DNA of 64,000 nucleotides from Oryzias latipes (taxonomy: Eukaryota > Chordata > Actinopteri > Beloniformes > Adrianichthyidae): positions 30,758,389 to 30,822,388 of the forward strand of contig NC_019862.2 of assembly GCF_002234675.1 (NCBI RefSeq), written 5' to 3'. Below, one piece after another: positions 36,184 through 61,400 of the stretch. The notes beneath the pieces were generated by a model that saw only the letters and a list, made by a program, of their open reading frames with translations, was not told the origin of the DNA and made no database searches. Made by a program: the position numbers and the translations under genes. Position 1 is the first letter of the stretch; every line of letters starts with the position of its first letter.

Positions 36184-39109
36184 CAGATAGGAAGTTTTGT
36201 ATTTTGGCCATTGATTAGAAATAAAATAATTAGAAGAAATCCTAAAAACTAGAAAGTGTTATACTGAGGTTCACCTTGTCCAATTTAGCATTTTTAGCGC
36301 TCTGTGTTCTGATTGGCTGTTGTCTGTCAATCTTCTGGACAGAACGTGTTCAGTTTGTCATATTGACACAAACGCCATCAGATCTTTTTCAGTTTATAAT
36401 TCTGAACTTATGTTTCTACGAAAACTTGACAGAAAAGTGTGAAAATGTTCTGAGAAAAGTGGATAAAGTGTGTAGTGAGGAGGTTTACAGCTTTAAAAGA
36501 AGCAGAATTCATCTTTAGCGAACATAATAATTGAGGGTAAACTGTAAACCTAAAGCTGCTGCTAAAAAACAAAGTTATTTGTAGTAGCTGCTGTTTTTAT
36601 TTTCATCTTTTGTTTTTTCGTTCATCTCTCTTCGCTTGACTTTACAGTTTGAATTCGGAGCGCTGACGCTAATTTGCAGTGAGGGGTGGGGCTTTGACCT
36701 CATTGGCTACCGTGACATGATTGACAGAAGAGCCTATGGTGACGTCATTTCCGCTCCAGAACAGCATCTGCCATAAGTGAGAGGAGGGAGGATGCAGGCG
36801 GCGCCAACGCCAGCCGCTGTTCTGGAGCGGAAATGACGTCACCATAGACTCTTCTGTCAATCATGTCACGGTAGCCAATGAGGTCAAAGCCCCGCCCCCA
36901 CATCAAATGAGGATCAATCATGAAGATGTAAATTGAGGACTAAAGCAAAAAGGGACAAAACAGTCATTATAAATTATTTTTATTTTAGATTTAGTTTTTT
37001 ATTCACAATTTTAATATTTCTTCTAAATTCTACAAATTGAGATTTATTTTTTAAAATGTCATTTTATTTAGTTTAAAATGTGAACCTTTAATATTTTATA
37101 CTATCTTCAAACTAACAGTGTCAGTTGTTCACATCTATCTTTTCATTGACTTTAAGCTGGTCTTCAGACAGAACATCAGTCTGTAAACGTGACGGTCTGT
37201 GGTTCGAATCCCGGTTTGTGTTCAGGCTGAGAGGCAGAAATCAACCGGAGACGGATGGTTCAACATGAAAGCTCCGGAGATTTCCCAGGAGCTGAAAGGA
37301 GACCTGCAAGTCCTGAAGATGAGAGGTTCTTTGGACCCCAAGAGGTTCTACAAGAAGAACGACAGAGATGGTTTCCCCAAATATTTCCAGGTCGGTAGCA
37401 AGACTTCCGTCTTCGTGGCATCTTTCCCATCGATCGGTGTTCCCAGGTCGTCTTCAGCGTACCTAACAGAGCATTCTGTCCTCAGGTGGGCACAGTGGTG
37501 GACAGCCCCCTGGACTTCTACCATTCCCGAGTTCCCAAGAAGCAGAGGAAGAGAACCATGGTGGAGGAGCTGCTGACCGATGCAGAGTTCAGACAGTGAG
37601 TCCAACAAGCTCCTGCAGCTTTTTCCTTTTTGACTCCATCTAAGACGCTCCTGCACCAGAGGTGTTTGATGTGGAACATCAACCCCGTGTTTTTCAACCA
37701 GTGTGCCGTGGGAAATTGCCCTCAATAACTGATGTAAAACATTTCCCATCTCCAGGATATCAGCTCTGTGTTCATCCAAACAAACCCTGATAAAACACTG
37801 AGAAGTTAGGAATATAAAAGATCATAAAATACTTTTTTCTTTGTGTTTATTTGATTCTATTAGACATTTTGATAAGAATGACGGTACCACGATTTAGCCA
37901 CAGCGTCCTTGTTAAACGTCTTGAAACCACAACGAAGACACATCAAACAGTCTTTAAATCTTCTAACTTATCTTTTGTTATACCTTTTAGAAAAAGCTGC
38001 AACTTCCGGCTTTTTCTGCCACAATTATCACAAAAATGCACGTGAGATTGCAGAGGGACTCATACAGACAATGAGTTTCACTTCTGTACCGTTTGGTTTA
38101 TTCTTTTTTTCCTGCATGTGCATTGTAACGACCCAGCTGCTTTGTCACTCGGTAAACGAGAGCCGAGCTGCTGATTAACTAGCTGCATTGACTGTCCTTG
38201 CCCCCCCATACTCCACTCGCCCTCCAAGAGTCTCAGAGAGAGAGAGAGTAGACAAAGAAATAGATTACTCCATCTCCTTTCCAGCATTAAACTCGTTTAT
38301 TATGAACTCACACGAACAGCGTAACAACATGAAGCTCACTTCTCTTCATAGCTCTCTCAGTGATGGTGAAGGATTCAACACACAAGATTTCACACTTCCC
38401 ATTAGTCTCAGTGCCTGTGGGCGGGGCTTACCCCAGGTCGCCACTGTATTAACTTAGCGCTGAGGCTGAAGTAATGTTAGCCGTGAGTTTCCTCCCAGAC
38501 GCTGTTAGATTCTATGCTTTCATGTTTTCAAACGCAACATTTGGTAACTCTTTATAATAAGACTGTCATAATCTGGTTAGTAATGTGATAATAAGCCTTT
38601 ATAAGACATTTAGAGGACATTCCTTAGCATTTGTAGATGATTGGTGATGCCTTACAAGGGCTAAAAAATGAATCATACGTAATTAATTAATATAAATGTG
38701 TTTCCTAATAGTTGATTCATTGTTAATAGTTGTTAAACACTGGCTAATGCTAATACATTTCTTATTAATGCTTTAAAAAATTCTAATTTCCTAAATGTCT
38801 CAAAAATCCTAATAAATGTCTCAAATGTTTTAAAAAGCCTAATAAGGTTTCATAAAAGCTAATGTCTTATGAAGGCTTGTAAACACATTGCTAAGGATTT
38901 TAATGTCTAATAACTATATTATTGTAAAGTGTGACCCGACACTTCAGTGAAAATGTGTTTATGCGTCTGTGTATCTGTGACTAATTGCAATGTCTTTTTC
39001 TCTTTTAAGGAAAAACAAAAAGCGATTTCAGCAGATTATGGCGGAAAAGGCAGCACAAGCAGCCGGCAAGAAGAAAAAGAAGAGTAAATTTCATAAGAAG
39101 TCCACCTAA
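25355..39109 (+). CDS. dnttip2: DNTTIP2 (TdIF2), nucleolar Fcf2-domain protein
   Basis: Nucleolar/nuclear chromatin- and TdT-binding protein; its C-terminal Fcf2 domain acts in early pre-rRNA (small-subunit) processing. Seven exons join in phase: 25355-25429, 26065-27869, 35530-35668, 35817-35912, 37226-37390, 37486-37595, 39010-39109. Product 829 residues (human 756). Exon 2 encodes a low-complexity region with four degenerate repeats of the type SE-PDSC-SS (about residues 83, 115, 196, 250) set among TRR/SRR basic clusters, then a long acidic tract. [19 protein letters not shown] precedes the Fcf2 region. Residues 706-829 are Fcf2: [46 protein letters not shown], then a lysine-rich nucleolar-type tail [14 protein letters not shown]. 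Exon 2 ends TT|GTAAGT, phase 2, matching exon 3. Intron 2 (7.66 kb) holds a minisatellite and L2 sequence. No breaks in the coding sequence. Confidence 0.95.
28168..30115. repeat. minisatellite, about 28-bp unit (dnttip2 intron 2)
   Basis: About 1.95 kb of head-to-tail units, roughly 70 copies, of the type GGGATGATGYCCGACGAGTG followed by TACATGT and a TA, GA or GTGA joint. Variants include AAAGAGTGTTCATG, GACAAGTGTAAATG and GACGAGTGTACGTG. Some multi-unit blocks recur as blocks (28226-28380 with 28522-28700; 29670-29817 with 29905-30055), so there is higher-order structure. Long open frames on the minus strand across it are repeat translations, not genes. Confidence 0.93.
30116..31327 (-). 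mobile_element. L2-type LINE, 5'-truncated 3' part, within the minisatellite
   Basis: Read on the minus strand: the L2 ORF2 C-terminus ([16 protein letters not shown], then [20 protein letters not shown] and [14 protein letters not shown], stop near 31067), a 3' UTR, and a terminal (TTGAA)n tail at 30115-30131. Minisatellite units lie directly on both sides (…TTAGGGA on the left, GGGATGATG on the right). This looks like a truncated insertion into the array with a very short target duplication (GGGA at most). Alternatively it is the 3' end of the larger element at 31490-35215, cut by a rearrangement. Confidence 0.8.
31328..31386. repeat. two minisatellite units beyond the L2 tail
   Basis: GGGATGATGTCCGACGAGTG and TAGATGTGTGA, then a second unit ending TACATCGCATC. 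Identical in type to the main array, 1.2 kb away. Followed by about 100 bases of sequence that is neither L2 nor minisatellite. Confidence 0.85.
31484..32935 (-). pseudogene. L2 ORF2 reverse transcriptase segment, catalytic site changed
   Basis: An open frame of 483 codons covering the finger and palm motifs of the [25 protein letters not shown] (first catalytic Asp region) and [10 protein letters not shown]. The motif that should read YADD reads YADV: the codon at 31838-31840 is GTT in place of an Asp codon. Loss of this metal-binding Asp should abolish polymerisation. The frame also stops at 31484 before the thumb is complete. Upstream, the link to the endonuclease frame is interrupted near 32935-33113. 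Confidence 0.85.
33113..34028 (-). pseudogene. L2 ORF2 APE-type endonuclease, frameshifted
   Basis: Two overlapping frames. 34028-33726 holds the start of the domain ([20 protein letters not shown] and [13 protein letters not shown], the metal-binding N and E motifs). 33757-33113 holds the rest ([32 protein letters not shown], and the terminal ISDHFLITF, the SDH motif). The frame change near 33740 breaks the protein. Confidence 0.85.
34098..34960 (-). pseudogene. L2 ORF1, CxxC and SGNH-esterase-like region, broken
   Basis: The first part (34960-34634) has CPMC and CVKC about 20 residues apart, as in a zinc-binding module, then a short coiled coil ([18 protein letters not shown]). The second part (34544-34098, a different frame) is an SGNH-hydrolase-like domain: [11 protein letters not shown] where GDS is usual, VIHAGGND (block III) and DGVHPT (block V Asp-His pair). 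Esterase-bearing ORF1 is known in CR1/L2 elements. The two parts are split by a frameshift. Confidence 0.75.
36000..36198. repeat. short element with 15-bp inverted ends and a 31-base T run
   Basis: AAAACTTCCTATCTG near 36001-36015 is the complement of CAGATAGGAAGTTTT near 36184-36198. A run of 31 T (36153-36183) directly precedes CAG, so it mimics a strong splice acceptor inside dnttip2 intron 4. Probably a small MITE; no target duplication identified. Confidence 0.45.
36680..36902. repeat. long foldback (about 85-bp arms) with a CRE in each arm
   Basis: The left arm (about 36680-36765) and right arm (36816-36902) are near-perfect complements around a loop of about 50 bases. Each arm holds TGACGTCA, the full cAMP response element (36740-36747 and 36834-36841), beside TTTCCGCTCCAGAACAGC or its complement. 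It lies in dnttip2 intron 4, 324 bases before exon 5. A foldback MITE is the simplest reading. Confidence 0.85.
38543..38936. mobile_element. MITE with GGTNACnCTTTA-type termini (dnttip2 intron 6)
   Basis: Starts GGTAACTCTTTATAATAAG and ends with the complement of GGTCACACTTTACAATAAT, imperfect inverted ends on a 394-base AT-rich element without coding capacity. The interior is rich in short TAATG and CCTAATA phrases. The flanks give no clear target duplication. Confidence 0.6.
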
Positions 39110-39135
39110 ATTTGTGACAAAGGCCAGAACTTTTC

Positions 39136-39141
39136 ATTAAA
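39136..39141 (+). terminator. dnttip2 polyadenylation signal (ATTAAA)
   Basis: ATTAAA 27 bases after the stop codon, the first usable signal. It would give a very short 3' UTR; later sites are possible. Confidence 0.4.
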
Positions 39142-39569
39142 ACGCAGCAAAGCCATTCTTTTTAATTGAGACCCGACTGATGTACTGTGTAGAACAGACC
39201 AGGAGGAGAACACAGAGACCGGTTCCGCTCAACCGGACCTGTAACGTCCAACATCCTTGATGGTTCTGGAGTCTGATGGAACAAATGAGTTTTGAATCAA
39301 GTCCTGCAGCCTGACAGAAACCCGGTGGACCAAAGGAACCACAGGAGATGGTTTCATTATTTTAATCAAAGTACATTAAGAAGTGAATCACGGCAGGTCT
39401 GCTCTGTATTTCTACAACCTGGATTCTGTTCAAAACTGTCACTCTTCCTGCCTTCATCTTCAGTAAAGTAAGAAATGAACCTGTGTGTGGATTCTTCATA
39501 AAATGCTTTGACTTAAAAGCCTAAAAGTAAATCAGAAATGTTATGAACCAGATTCTTCTTCTGCTGTAG

Positions 39570-39770
39570 CCCTATGACCCCCCCCCCCCCTTCCATTGAG
39601 GTGTTCTCCCTACCATGACAAAGGTGGATAAAGGTGGAAAGATTTCATGTAATCCATGGACACCAGTGAAGATCACAAATCATTGAAGAAAAAAGGTTCA
39701 GAGCACTGTCTAGTGGGTCTAGATGACCCAACTCCCAATGGTAAAGTGCCTAGGATAGCACAAGGGTTAC
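39570..39770. mobile_element. piggyBac-like MITE, copy 3, left end lost
   Basis: The right end is intact (TAGGATAGCACAAGGG then TTAC). The left side begins inside the terminus (CCCTATGACCCCCC). It lies between the two convergent genes dnttip2 and spata6. Confidence 0.65.
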
Positions 39771-39897
39771 AGAAACACTTTCAAAGTTGTGACTGGAATA
39801 TTGAGGGGAAATAATTTGACTAAGCTGCTGCAGAAGCATCGAATCAACCAGTTCAGGTGCGTCGGCATGAAGACAAAGTCCTGACGGGACGCTCGGC

Positions 39898-54664
<14,767 letters not shown>

Positions 54665-54840
54665 TTAACACGATTTTTAAACTTTGTTGTCATAGCAGCC
54701 AAGCAGCGACCGAGCGATATCCTGTCACGTGACTCAAAATTAACAAATCACAAGTCGGGTCCGTGTTGACGCCTGCGCAAGCGCAGTTGTGAGCTTCTTC
54801 TGGACTTTCCCGCTCACAAACCGGAAGTGAAGTGAAGGCA
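54665..54840 (-). promoter_or_regulatory. spata6 promoter
   Basis: Within 180 bases upstream of the start codon lie an E-box palindrome GTCACGTGAC (54724-54733), an NRF1-like TGCGCAAGCGCA (54774-54785) and an ETS-type CCGGAAGTG (54821-54829). No TATA box. The set suits a CpG-type promoter; NRF1 and ETS sites are also common in testis-active genes. Binding is inferred. Confidence 0.5.
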
Positions 54841-55309
54841 GCATGATATGACCGGGACAAAAATATTATCCAAACAAAAGAAAAATAATTTACTCAGTTT
54901 AACAGTATATTTAAAAAAAGTGATATTTATAAATACATAAATGACTTTGAGTCTTTCTGACAAGCATAAAGCTACCACTAATGGGGAATAAATGTATATA
55001 ATTTAATTTAAAAAACACACACACACACAGAAAACCCTAAATGAATGCAGCCCAGAGTGGTTAAATTGTTGTAGCAACCCTCAAGCAAAATTAAGACTCA
55101 TCAGTGACACAACTCTGAAACATTTTAACAAATATTAAGTAACTGGATCTTGTTGCTGCCCTCTTCTGACATACTGTGTTCCTGTTGCCCCAGCAGATTA
55201 AATTACAACACATGCAGTTACACAACAAATATGCAAAGTAAAAAATGTAAACATAACACATTTTAAAAAATGTGACTAATCTTGATTTTATTAGTTCCTA
55301 GTAACAGGC

Positions 55310-55315
55310 TTTATT
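55310..55315 (-). terminator. possible agbl4 polyadenylation signal
   Basis: AATAAA on the minus strand about 345 bases past the proposed stop; another lies at 55287-55292. Confidence 0.35.
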
Positions 55316-55656
55316 TCATTGACATTCAACAGTAACACATACTTCAATGGGATGTTTAATGAGACGTTATAGTGACCACAAAGATGAAAATAATATAAGT
55401 CATTGCGCATATATTTACAGCAACAAGCTGCCAAACAAAGGCATCATGTGGAATTTAAATTAATAACCCAGTTTGTGTTCCTCCACATTTTAATGGTGCA
55501 GATGGGAAAATGCTCTGACTGAATACAAGTCATGTCAGTGTTACAGATTTCACAAAAACTGCCACGAAAGCCGAGTCAATGTGGAGCTCATAAATGGGGT
55601 AACTTGTGAGGAATCCTCCAGTCACAGATGGAAATGCCTTATATGTGCTGCTCTTC

Positions 55657-55966
55657 CTAGTGTCTGGCATTTTGATTTGCCTCCTTTCTTCTGTCCGTTG
55701 TGTCTCTGCCAACACTCATAGCCTTTGCAGCAGTGCTGTTGGCTGTTGGGGACCCCCCTTCGGAGCTGGAAACAAAACATTAATTACCATTAAAAACATT
55801 AGCTTAGACTAATGCAAATAGATTTCTAGATACAGACATGACTAGGATGTTGTGTGTGATACGCGGTTGTACCTCTGAATATGAAGTGGCCTGTTGTCCT
55901 TGATGAGGTTGCTCAGTTTGTAGTAATCCAGAAAGGTCCGAGCCACGTTCCTGCCCAACTTCATGT
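55657..55966 (-). CDS. agbl4: AGBL4 (cytosolic carboxypeptidase 6), last two exons
   Basis: An M14-family metallocarboxypeptidase that trims polyglutamate side chains from tubulin and other proteins. Exon 55966-55873 follows a strong acceptor (CTGTTTTCAG) and reads MKLGRNVARTFLDYYKL, which matches the end of the catalytic domain of AGBL4 residue for residue as I know it. It ends CAG AG|GTACAA, phase 2. The next exon, 55765-55657, joins in phase and gives a Ser/Thr-rich tail SEGGSPTANSTAAKAMSVGR then a short charged end and TAG at 55657-55659. Earlier exons, including the zinc-binding residues, must lie beyond the right edge. The first of these exons is solid; the tail differs from the human C-terminus and its assignment rests on splice phase. 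The neighbour spata6 supports the identity. Confidence 0.75.
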
Positions 55967-55969
55967 CTG

Positions 55970-57960
55970 AAAACAGGAAGTCAAGGCCTCATCTTTTTCT
56001 GTAACTGGTTTGAACTCAAACACTGCAGAAGCATTGCACAAGACCTCTGGCCAAATGTGTAACAGAGCATAAAAGTGATGCATATTGAGGTTTTTCTTTT
56101 TTGCATTTAAAAAAAGAAAGTATCCTTCCTATCCAACGGAGTTTAGTTTCTCCACGTCTGTGAGGTTCTTTCAGGATCCTTGAACTCACTCTGTTAAGTT
56201 GTTTGCAGCTTTCATGTTTGGTTCTGATAGCATTCCCAAATTGCTGTGTTACCTGAACGTTTTGATACACAGCACAACATCTACGGACATACTTTATCAT
56301 GAAAAACCTTTCACTTTAAAAACAAAACACAGGAGTGGATTTATATATCAGAATTCCAGAAAGACATGAGCAGTAGGTCTTTAGACGTGTGGACATCAAA
56401 TTTTTACCACAGTAGTTAATTCTGCTATAAGCCCAAATAGCAAAGAGGTATATCAAACAAGAGCTCTGGTCGTAAGAGGTTAAAGCTTCTTATTTCCAAA
56501 GAAACCTGCAAAATAATAACATTCAGACCGTGATATGTGAGAAAATGATTCAGGCTTGTTTTTGTTGCAGTGACAATTCAGAAGTGTACGAGTACTTAAA
56601 TCGTTCAAAAGTTTTCATGCTTAATTTATATGCATGATGCATTAAACCATCTCTCAGACACATATAATGGTAAAAGGTTCTGCTTTGTCATCAGCAGTCA
56701 CTTCATCGTCAGGACAGCAAATAAGTAAACGCCAGTGAAAAACTGCAAGTTACAACACACTGTTGAATTAAGCAGGGTTAAATCACTTGCATTTCACTCA
56801 TGTCAGCCAAATGCATGATGCTGGCATGAATCACACAAAGCAATTACTTACACTGGAGCCCTAATTTAAATTCAGAAGCGAGCGCACACATCATCCGCCT
56901 GCCCAGCTTTCCCCACTGCATTAGGGACACTATCAATAACTTCGATGCTTTTATAAAACACCTGAGTATGTATAAGTGCTGTTGCCAAGTCAGTGATCAT
57001 TAGGCTAGCAGGCAAATAATCATGTCGGGCCGCTTCAGATAATGAAGGAATGGTGAAACTCTGAATGCAAACAATGTTCCCAATCATAAAGAGCGCCGGT
57101 GTAGTGAATACAGATAGAGAAGAAAATGCTGCTTGAAATTTCATCCTCAGCACTGAAGTGAGTGGGAAACATCAGACTGCGGTGATCCATCTCACAACTT
57201 TTCTCTGCCTTTATTCCATCATCATGCAGGAAATCCATAAATAAAGTTCACACAAATCCCAGCTCAGAGCCACAGATTCATAAAGGGTTTCTCCTTGTGT
57301 CATTGATGTTTAGCTGCTTCAATTTTTCAACAAGCTGAACGGAGCAGCGCAGAGACGTAATCCATCTTTTCCCACATAATTACCTTGTTGATACTGAGAT
57401 ACGACCTGTCGTTTGCTCAGCTGTCCGTCTGTCGCAGCCGTGTTGTTAAAACTTCAAAGACAAAAAAAGAAAATAAAGATTTTGATCTTCTGCAAAAGCC
57501 TGCACGGCGGAAAATCTATAAGGGTTTCTGGAATCCGCCCAGAAGTCCGCTGGTCATTTCAACAGGCTTCTGGGGTTTGTGGTAAATCGTACCTCAGAAG
57601 TGCTGGTAAGTTACACCTATAAATGAAGGAGAAATCCCTTTAAATGTGAAAGTGATGGAGGTCTTTTTGCTGTTTGTATCTGTGCTTTCTACCATCGCTC
57701 CAGTGTCTGTGTTCATATCCCATCTGTCTGTCTATCTGTGTCAACAACATCAGCCCAGACTTTTTCTGTCTATGTGAGCCTGTGAGGCCTCTGTCTGTTT
57801 CATTATAGGATGAAAGCTCCCTGTCAAAAACCCAAAAGTCAAACACACTGATTTCAGTGTTTTACATTTGCAAATAAACAGTAACGTCTGCATTTCAGTG
57901 CATTATATTTCCAACAGTAAAACAGCCAGGTTGATGTAATGTTGGAATTTAACCACTGAT
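55970..57960. other. agbl4 intron, left part
   Basis: No exon supported. The stretch 56780-57470 is non-repetitive and might hold conserved non-coding DNA; a plausible donor (CCAGT|GTAAGTAATT, minus, 56848) lacks a recognisable coding exon. Confidence 0.4.
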
Positions 57961-57964
57961 TGTA

Positions 57965-58460
57965 TTTGAGAGTGATAGGTTGAGTGACCCCCTGACCCCT
58001 GGCGCTCCAAACAGGAAGTACCTGCTGGCTCCAACAAGCCAAAATCCCATAGACCTCTAAAAAGAATTAAACAGCTGTTCCTCAGTTGTTCTATTGGTCA
58101 GAATAACTATTGCTGCTCTGATATTTTTTTTAACATGTTCTTGATAATCCTTATTTTTTCATATTTTCTCTGTAGTGCAATTTATTCAAGTGACAAACTG
58201 ACCAATCAGATGCTACAGTAAAATCAGGTGGAGCATTTGATTCTCCCGAGCCTGCTTTCAACTGGTAGGGGTGTGGCCAGTGGTTGCCATAGGAAAGATG
58301 ACTCAGACCGACTCGGACCAATCACTGCCTACTGACGATGTCTGGCTCGTCCGCACAGCGGAAAAATGGCGACTGAATTGACTTCAATTCGTCAAAGCCA
58401 GAAGTAAACTATTTTCTAAGGATGGCATCACACAGAATTCACATGAACAGTCAATGATTG
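57965..58460 (+). repeat. dispersed repeat family A, copy 4
   Basis: AACAGGAAGTACCTGCTGGC, CCAAAATCCCATAGACCTCT, GACTCGGACCAATCACTGCC and ACTGAATTGACTTCAATTCG follow in the same order as in the 2.6-3.5 kb copies. Confidence 0.65.
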
Positions 58461-58469
58461 TAAGGGGAA

Positions 58470-61400
58470 ATAAGTCATTTGTTCACAACTGCAATGCTCC
58501 AAAAGAAAAGCATGTTTACTTTGTGTTACTTTCCTGCTATTTTAGTTCATTTGCAAACAGAAAATTCCTCCACAGCCGTGCCTGATGGGCCTAATTTAGC
58601 TGGAATGTAGAAGAAATGCAAGAAATCATTATTTTATTTAAACAATGAGTAGAAGGGAAATTATTAGATTATTTAATTTACGATAAAGTACACTATTATA
58701 ATGAGTGCACTTTAAGCTTTTCCCCCACAAAAAACTAAATTCTCCTGAGTGTTTTTATTCACTCAAATGAATTTTAACAGGCAAGTTCAGACAGAGGTGC
58801 ACTTTAAATTTCTAACAAACGCAGAATGTCTTTTAGATTTGTTGTCCTGCAAGAAAGTAAAAATTTCCTCCAAAAGATGTTTTCTGAAATGTTAATTAAA
58901 AAATGAATCAAAATTTCAATTAACAATTAAAATACGTAACAATAAAAAAAAATACAATTTCTTTTATTTACAGTCTACTGTGTTGATATTTTGAAAAGAA
59001 AGTAACATTTTTATGATGCAAAATGATCTAAAAACTAGCTTTTCTGGTAAAAATCTGATCCCCTGACCTGAATTGCTTTAGATGATTTTTTGTATTTGAA
59101 CCACTCTAACAAATACATTTTTGAATTTACTGAAATATCACATATCTGAAGTGAAATGTTTTTCACCTACAAGTGTAAAAAAACTAAAATAGAAAAGTTA
59201 AATGTTGACATTAACCATGAAATTATACATATTTAAAAACTTAAATGGATCCTTAGTAATTGTAATTTATTGTTTTAAAAGCACCCTTGATGTTCTCACT
59301 CTGACCTTTGGAAAGTTTCTGGTGCTTCTCTCTGTTTTCTTTCATCAGCAGAGAGCGGTGCCAGTCCCACGTTCTTTGGCCAGGCACGCTCGGCGACAGA
59401 AATATCTCCCAGACCCCGCCGTGCACAGATGGGCTCTCAGCTTGGCTTGTCACGACTCGCCGTCTATTGCAGGAGGTTTTATGATGGACGGTCGGTTTCT
59501 GAAGGAGAGCGTCTTCCGTGGAGTACGTGGCCGGAGACACGGAGGATGCCCTGGCTGTCACCTGGCTGGTTGCCGGGGAAAACCGTAGAGTCTGGAATGA
59601 GGCTGATGCTGCAGCAGGAAGTGTTGTGGGTGAGAGCCAGGAAACAGTTGGCGAGCTGCAGCTTGGATTAGAGCGCTGTGTGTCGTAGAAGTACTCAGAA
59701 AAGTTTTTTAGCCGTCCACATGCAGGCAATCCAGTTTGAACTGACATAATTAATACTAATTTGATTGTTTACATTGTGTAAATACCTTCACTGTCATGAC
59801 CCCTGTACCATCATTATCTGTTATTGAGGTGTGTGGATGCAGTGTGTAGCTTCCCGCCTGTGTGCTGGCTGTTCTTTATAATCATAATGGTCTTGTCCAA
59901 TCAATAGCAGGTCATGGTCGTGGCTCAAGGGTAGATGTTGGTGAGATTATGGGGGCATGTGAAACAAAAGTAATGAAAAGGATGACTTGTTTACTGCAGA
60001 TGTCAGCTGTCGGCACCACTTTCTGCCGCTTTTCGCCATCACGTCTCTTGTGACTTGTCCCGCCCGACAGACAGACAAGGTGACAAACACGCGACAAGGT
60101 CCCCGGTGGAAAAATGAGCGGGACACATGGAGAGAGCTGCCTATAGGACAAGTGTTAACAAGGAGACAAGCAAAGGGACATTCAAGCCATCAATATGGGC
60201 CACTGGCAGGTCCTGTCAGTGCACTGACATGCAGAGAACTCATTATCAATGCTAATTAAGGGGCTAGTCAACAACAGCGATACAGAAAGGGACAGTTTTG
60301 TCCCTAATAGTGAATCAAGCTCACGTCCAGTGGCCCAAAGGGACAAACAGGAGCCGAATCCAAACCCTGATCAGAGAGACTGTTACTGTCAAGGAGACTA
60401 GCTCTGAAAGCCAAGCAAAAAAGTGAAATTCAAAAGCTTTCTTTCCTTTAGTATACACATGAATTCTCTTTGACCTAAGCATTTCTAAATAAAAAACATA
60501 TAATAGCATTTGTTTACTGCCAATTTTTGGCTTCTTCAATAAGTAGAAATAGAAGTATTGTGCTTAATATACCTAAACACAAACGTGAATTAGGGCTCTC
60601 GAGTCATTATTCCATCTGTTGTCCACCAGCATTAGACGGTAATTTGAATTCCTAAACAAATTTTCAGGTTCACGGGTTCCAAAGTGCAGTCTACATAATG
60701 GCAACCATTTTTTAGGTCAAAGTTTGCATCCAATCAAATCCCTCCTAAAAGCCATTTCCCTCAGAACTTGGAGCATCATTCAGCTTTTTCACTCGTCGTA
60801 AAATTGTGTCTTTTCACCTGCAGCTCTTCTGCGCTTCACTGACACGGCTGCAGCCTCGGGGCTGGAATAGAAAGGCAGCAGCGTGTGTCGCCAGATGGCA
60901 CGAAGACTCTGCGAGGATATAATTGTGTAATTAAGGTGCATTCAAATTTACATAATGCAACTAAGATCCTCTGATTATTGCACACATGTGATAAATGCAT
61001 CATGAAAAAGGCTTTCCTCCATTTCCAAACTGAACCTTAAAGTAAGAGTTGATCCACATTTACATACATATATATATCCATAGATATATCTATAGATATA
61101 TACAAACTCCGGTTTGAAATGCAAACAGACAGTTCTGTTAAGCTCTTAACAAGAGTTTTGTACCTCGAAGGACATGTCCATGAAATGCCTCCCCAGCTTT
61201 GTTTGGTTTGTGTGAATTTATAAATTATTGAGAAGGAGCAGTGGCAGCCTATCAAGAGGAATTTGCAGAGATATAACCCAAGACAATACTTCTATACTGC
61301 GTATAGTAACTAATTAAGCTGTCATTTCTTTAATTTACTTTCAAAATGCACTAACAAAAAACGTCCACTACTGTGCCCCTTAAACATCTTTAAAAAAGGC

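Noticed and set aside
37195-37215. tRNA B-box-like GGTTCGAATCCCGG
   Set aside because: No matching A box or cloverleaf upstream; it is in the 3' end of a dnttip2 intron. Probably chance or a SINE scrap.
57375-57480. Possible minus exon LSKRQVVSQYQQ before GTAATT
   Set aside because: Not part of AGBL4 as known and without a matching neighbour exon; likely chance.
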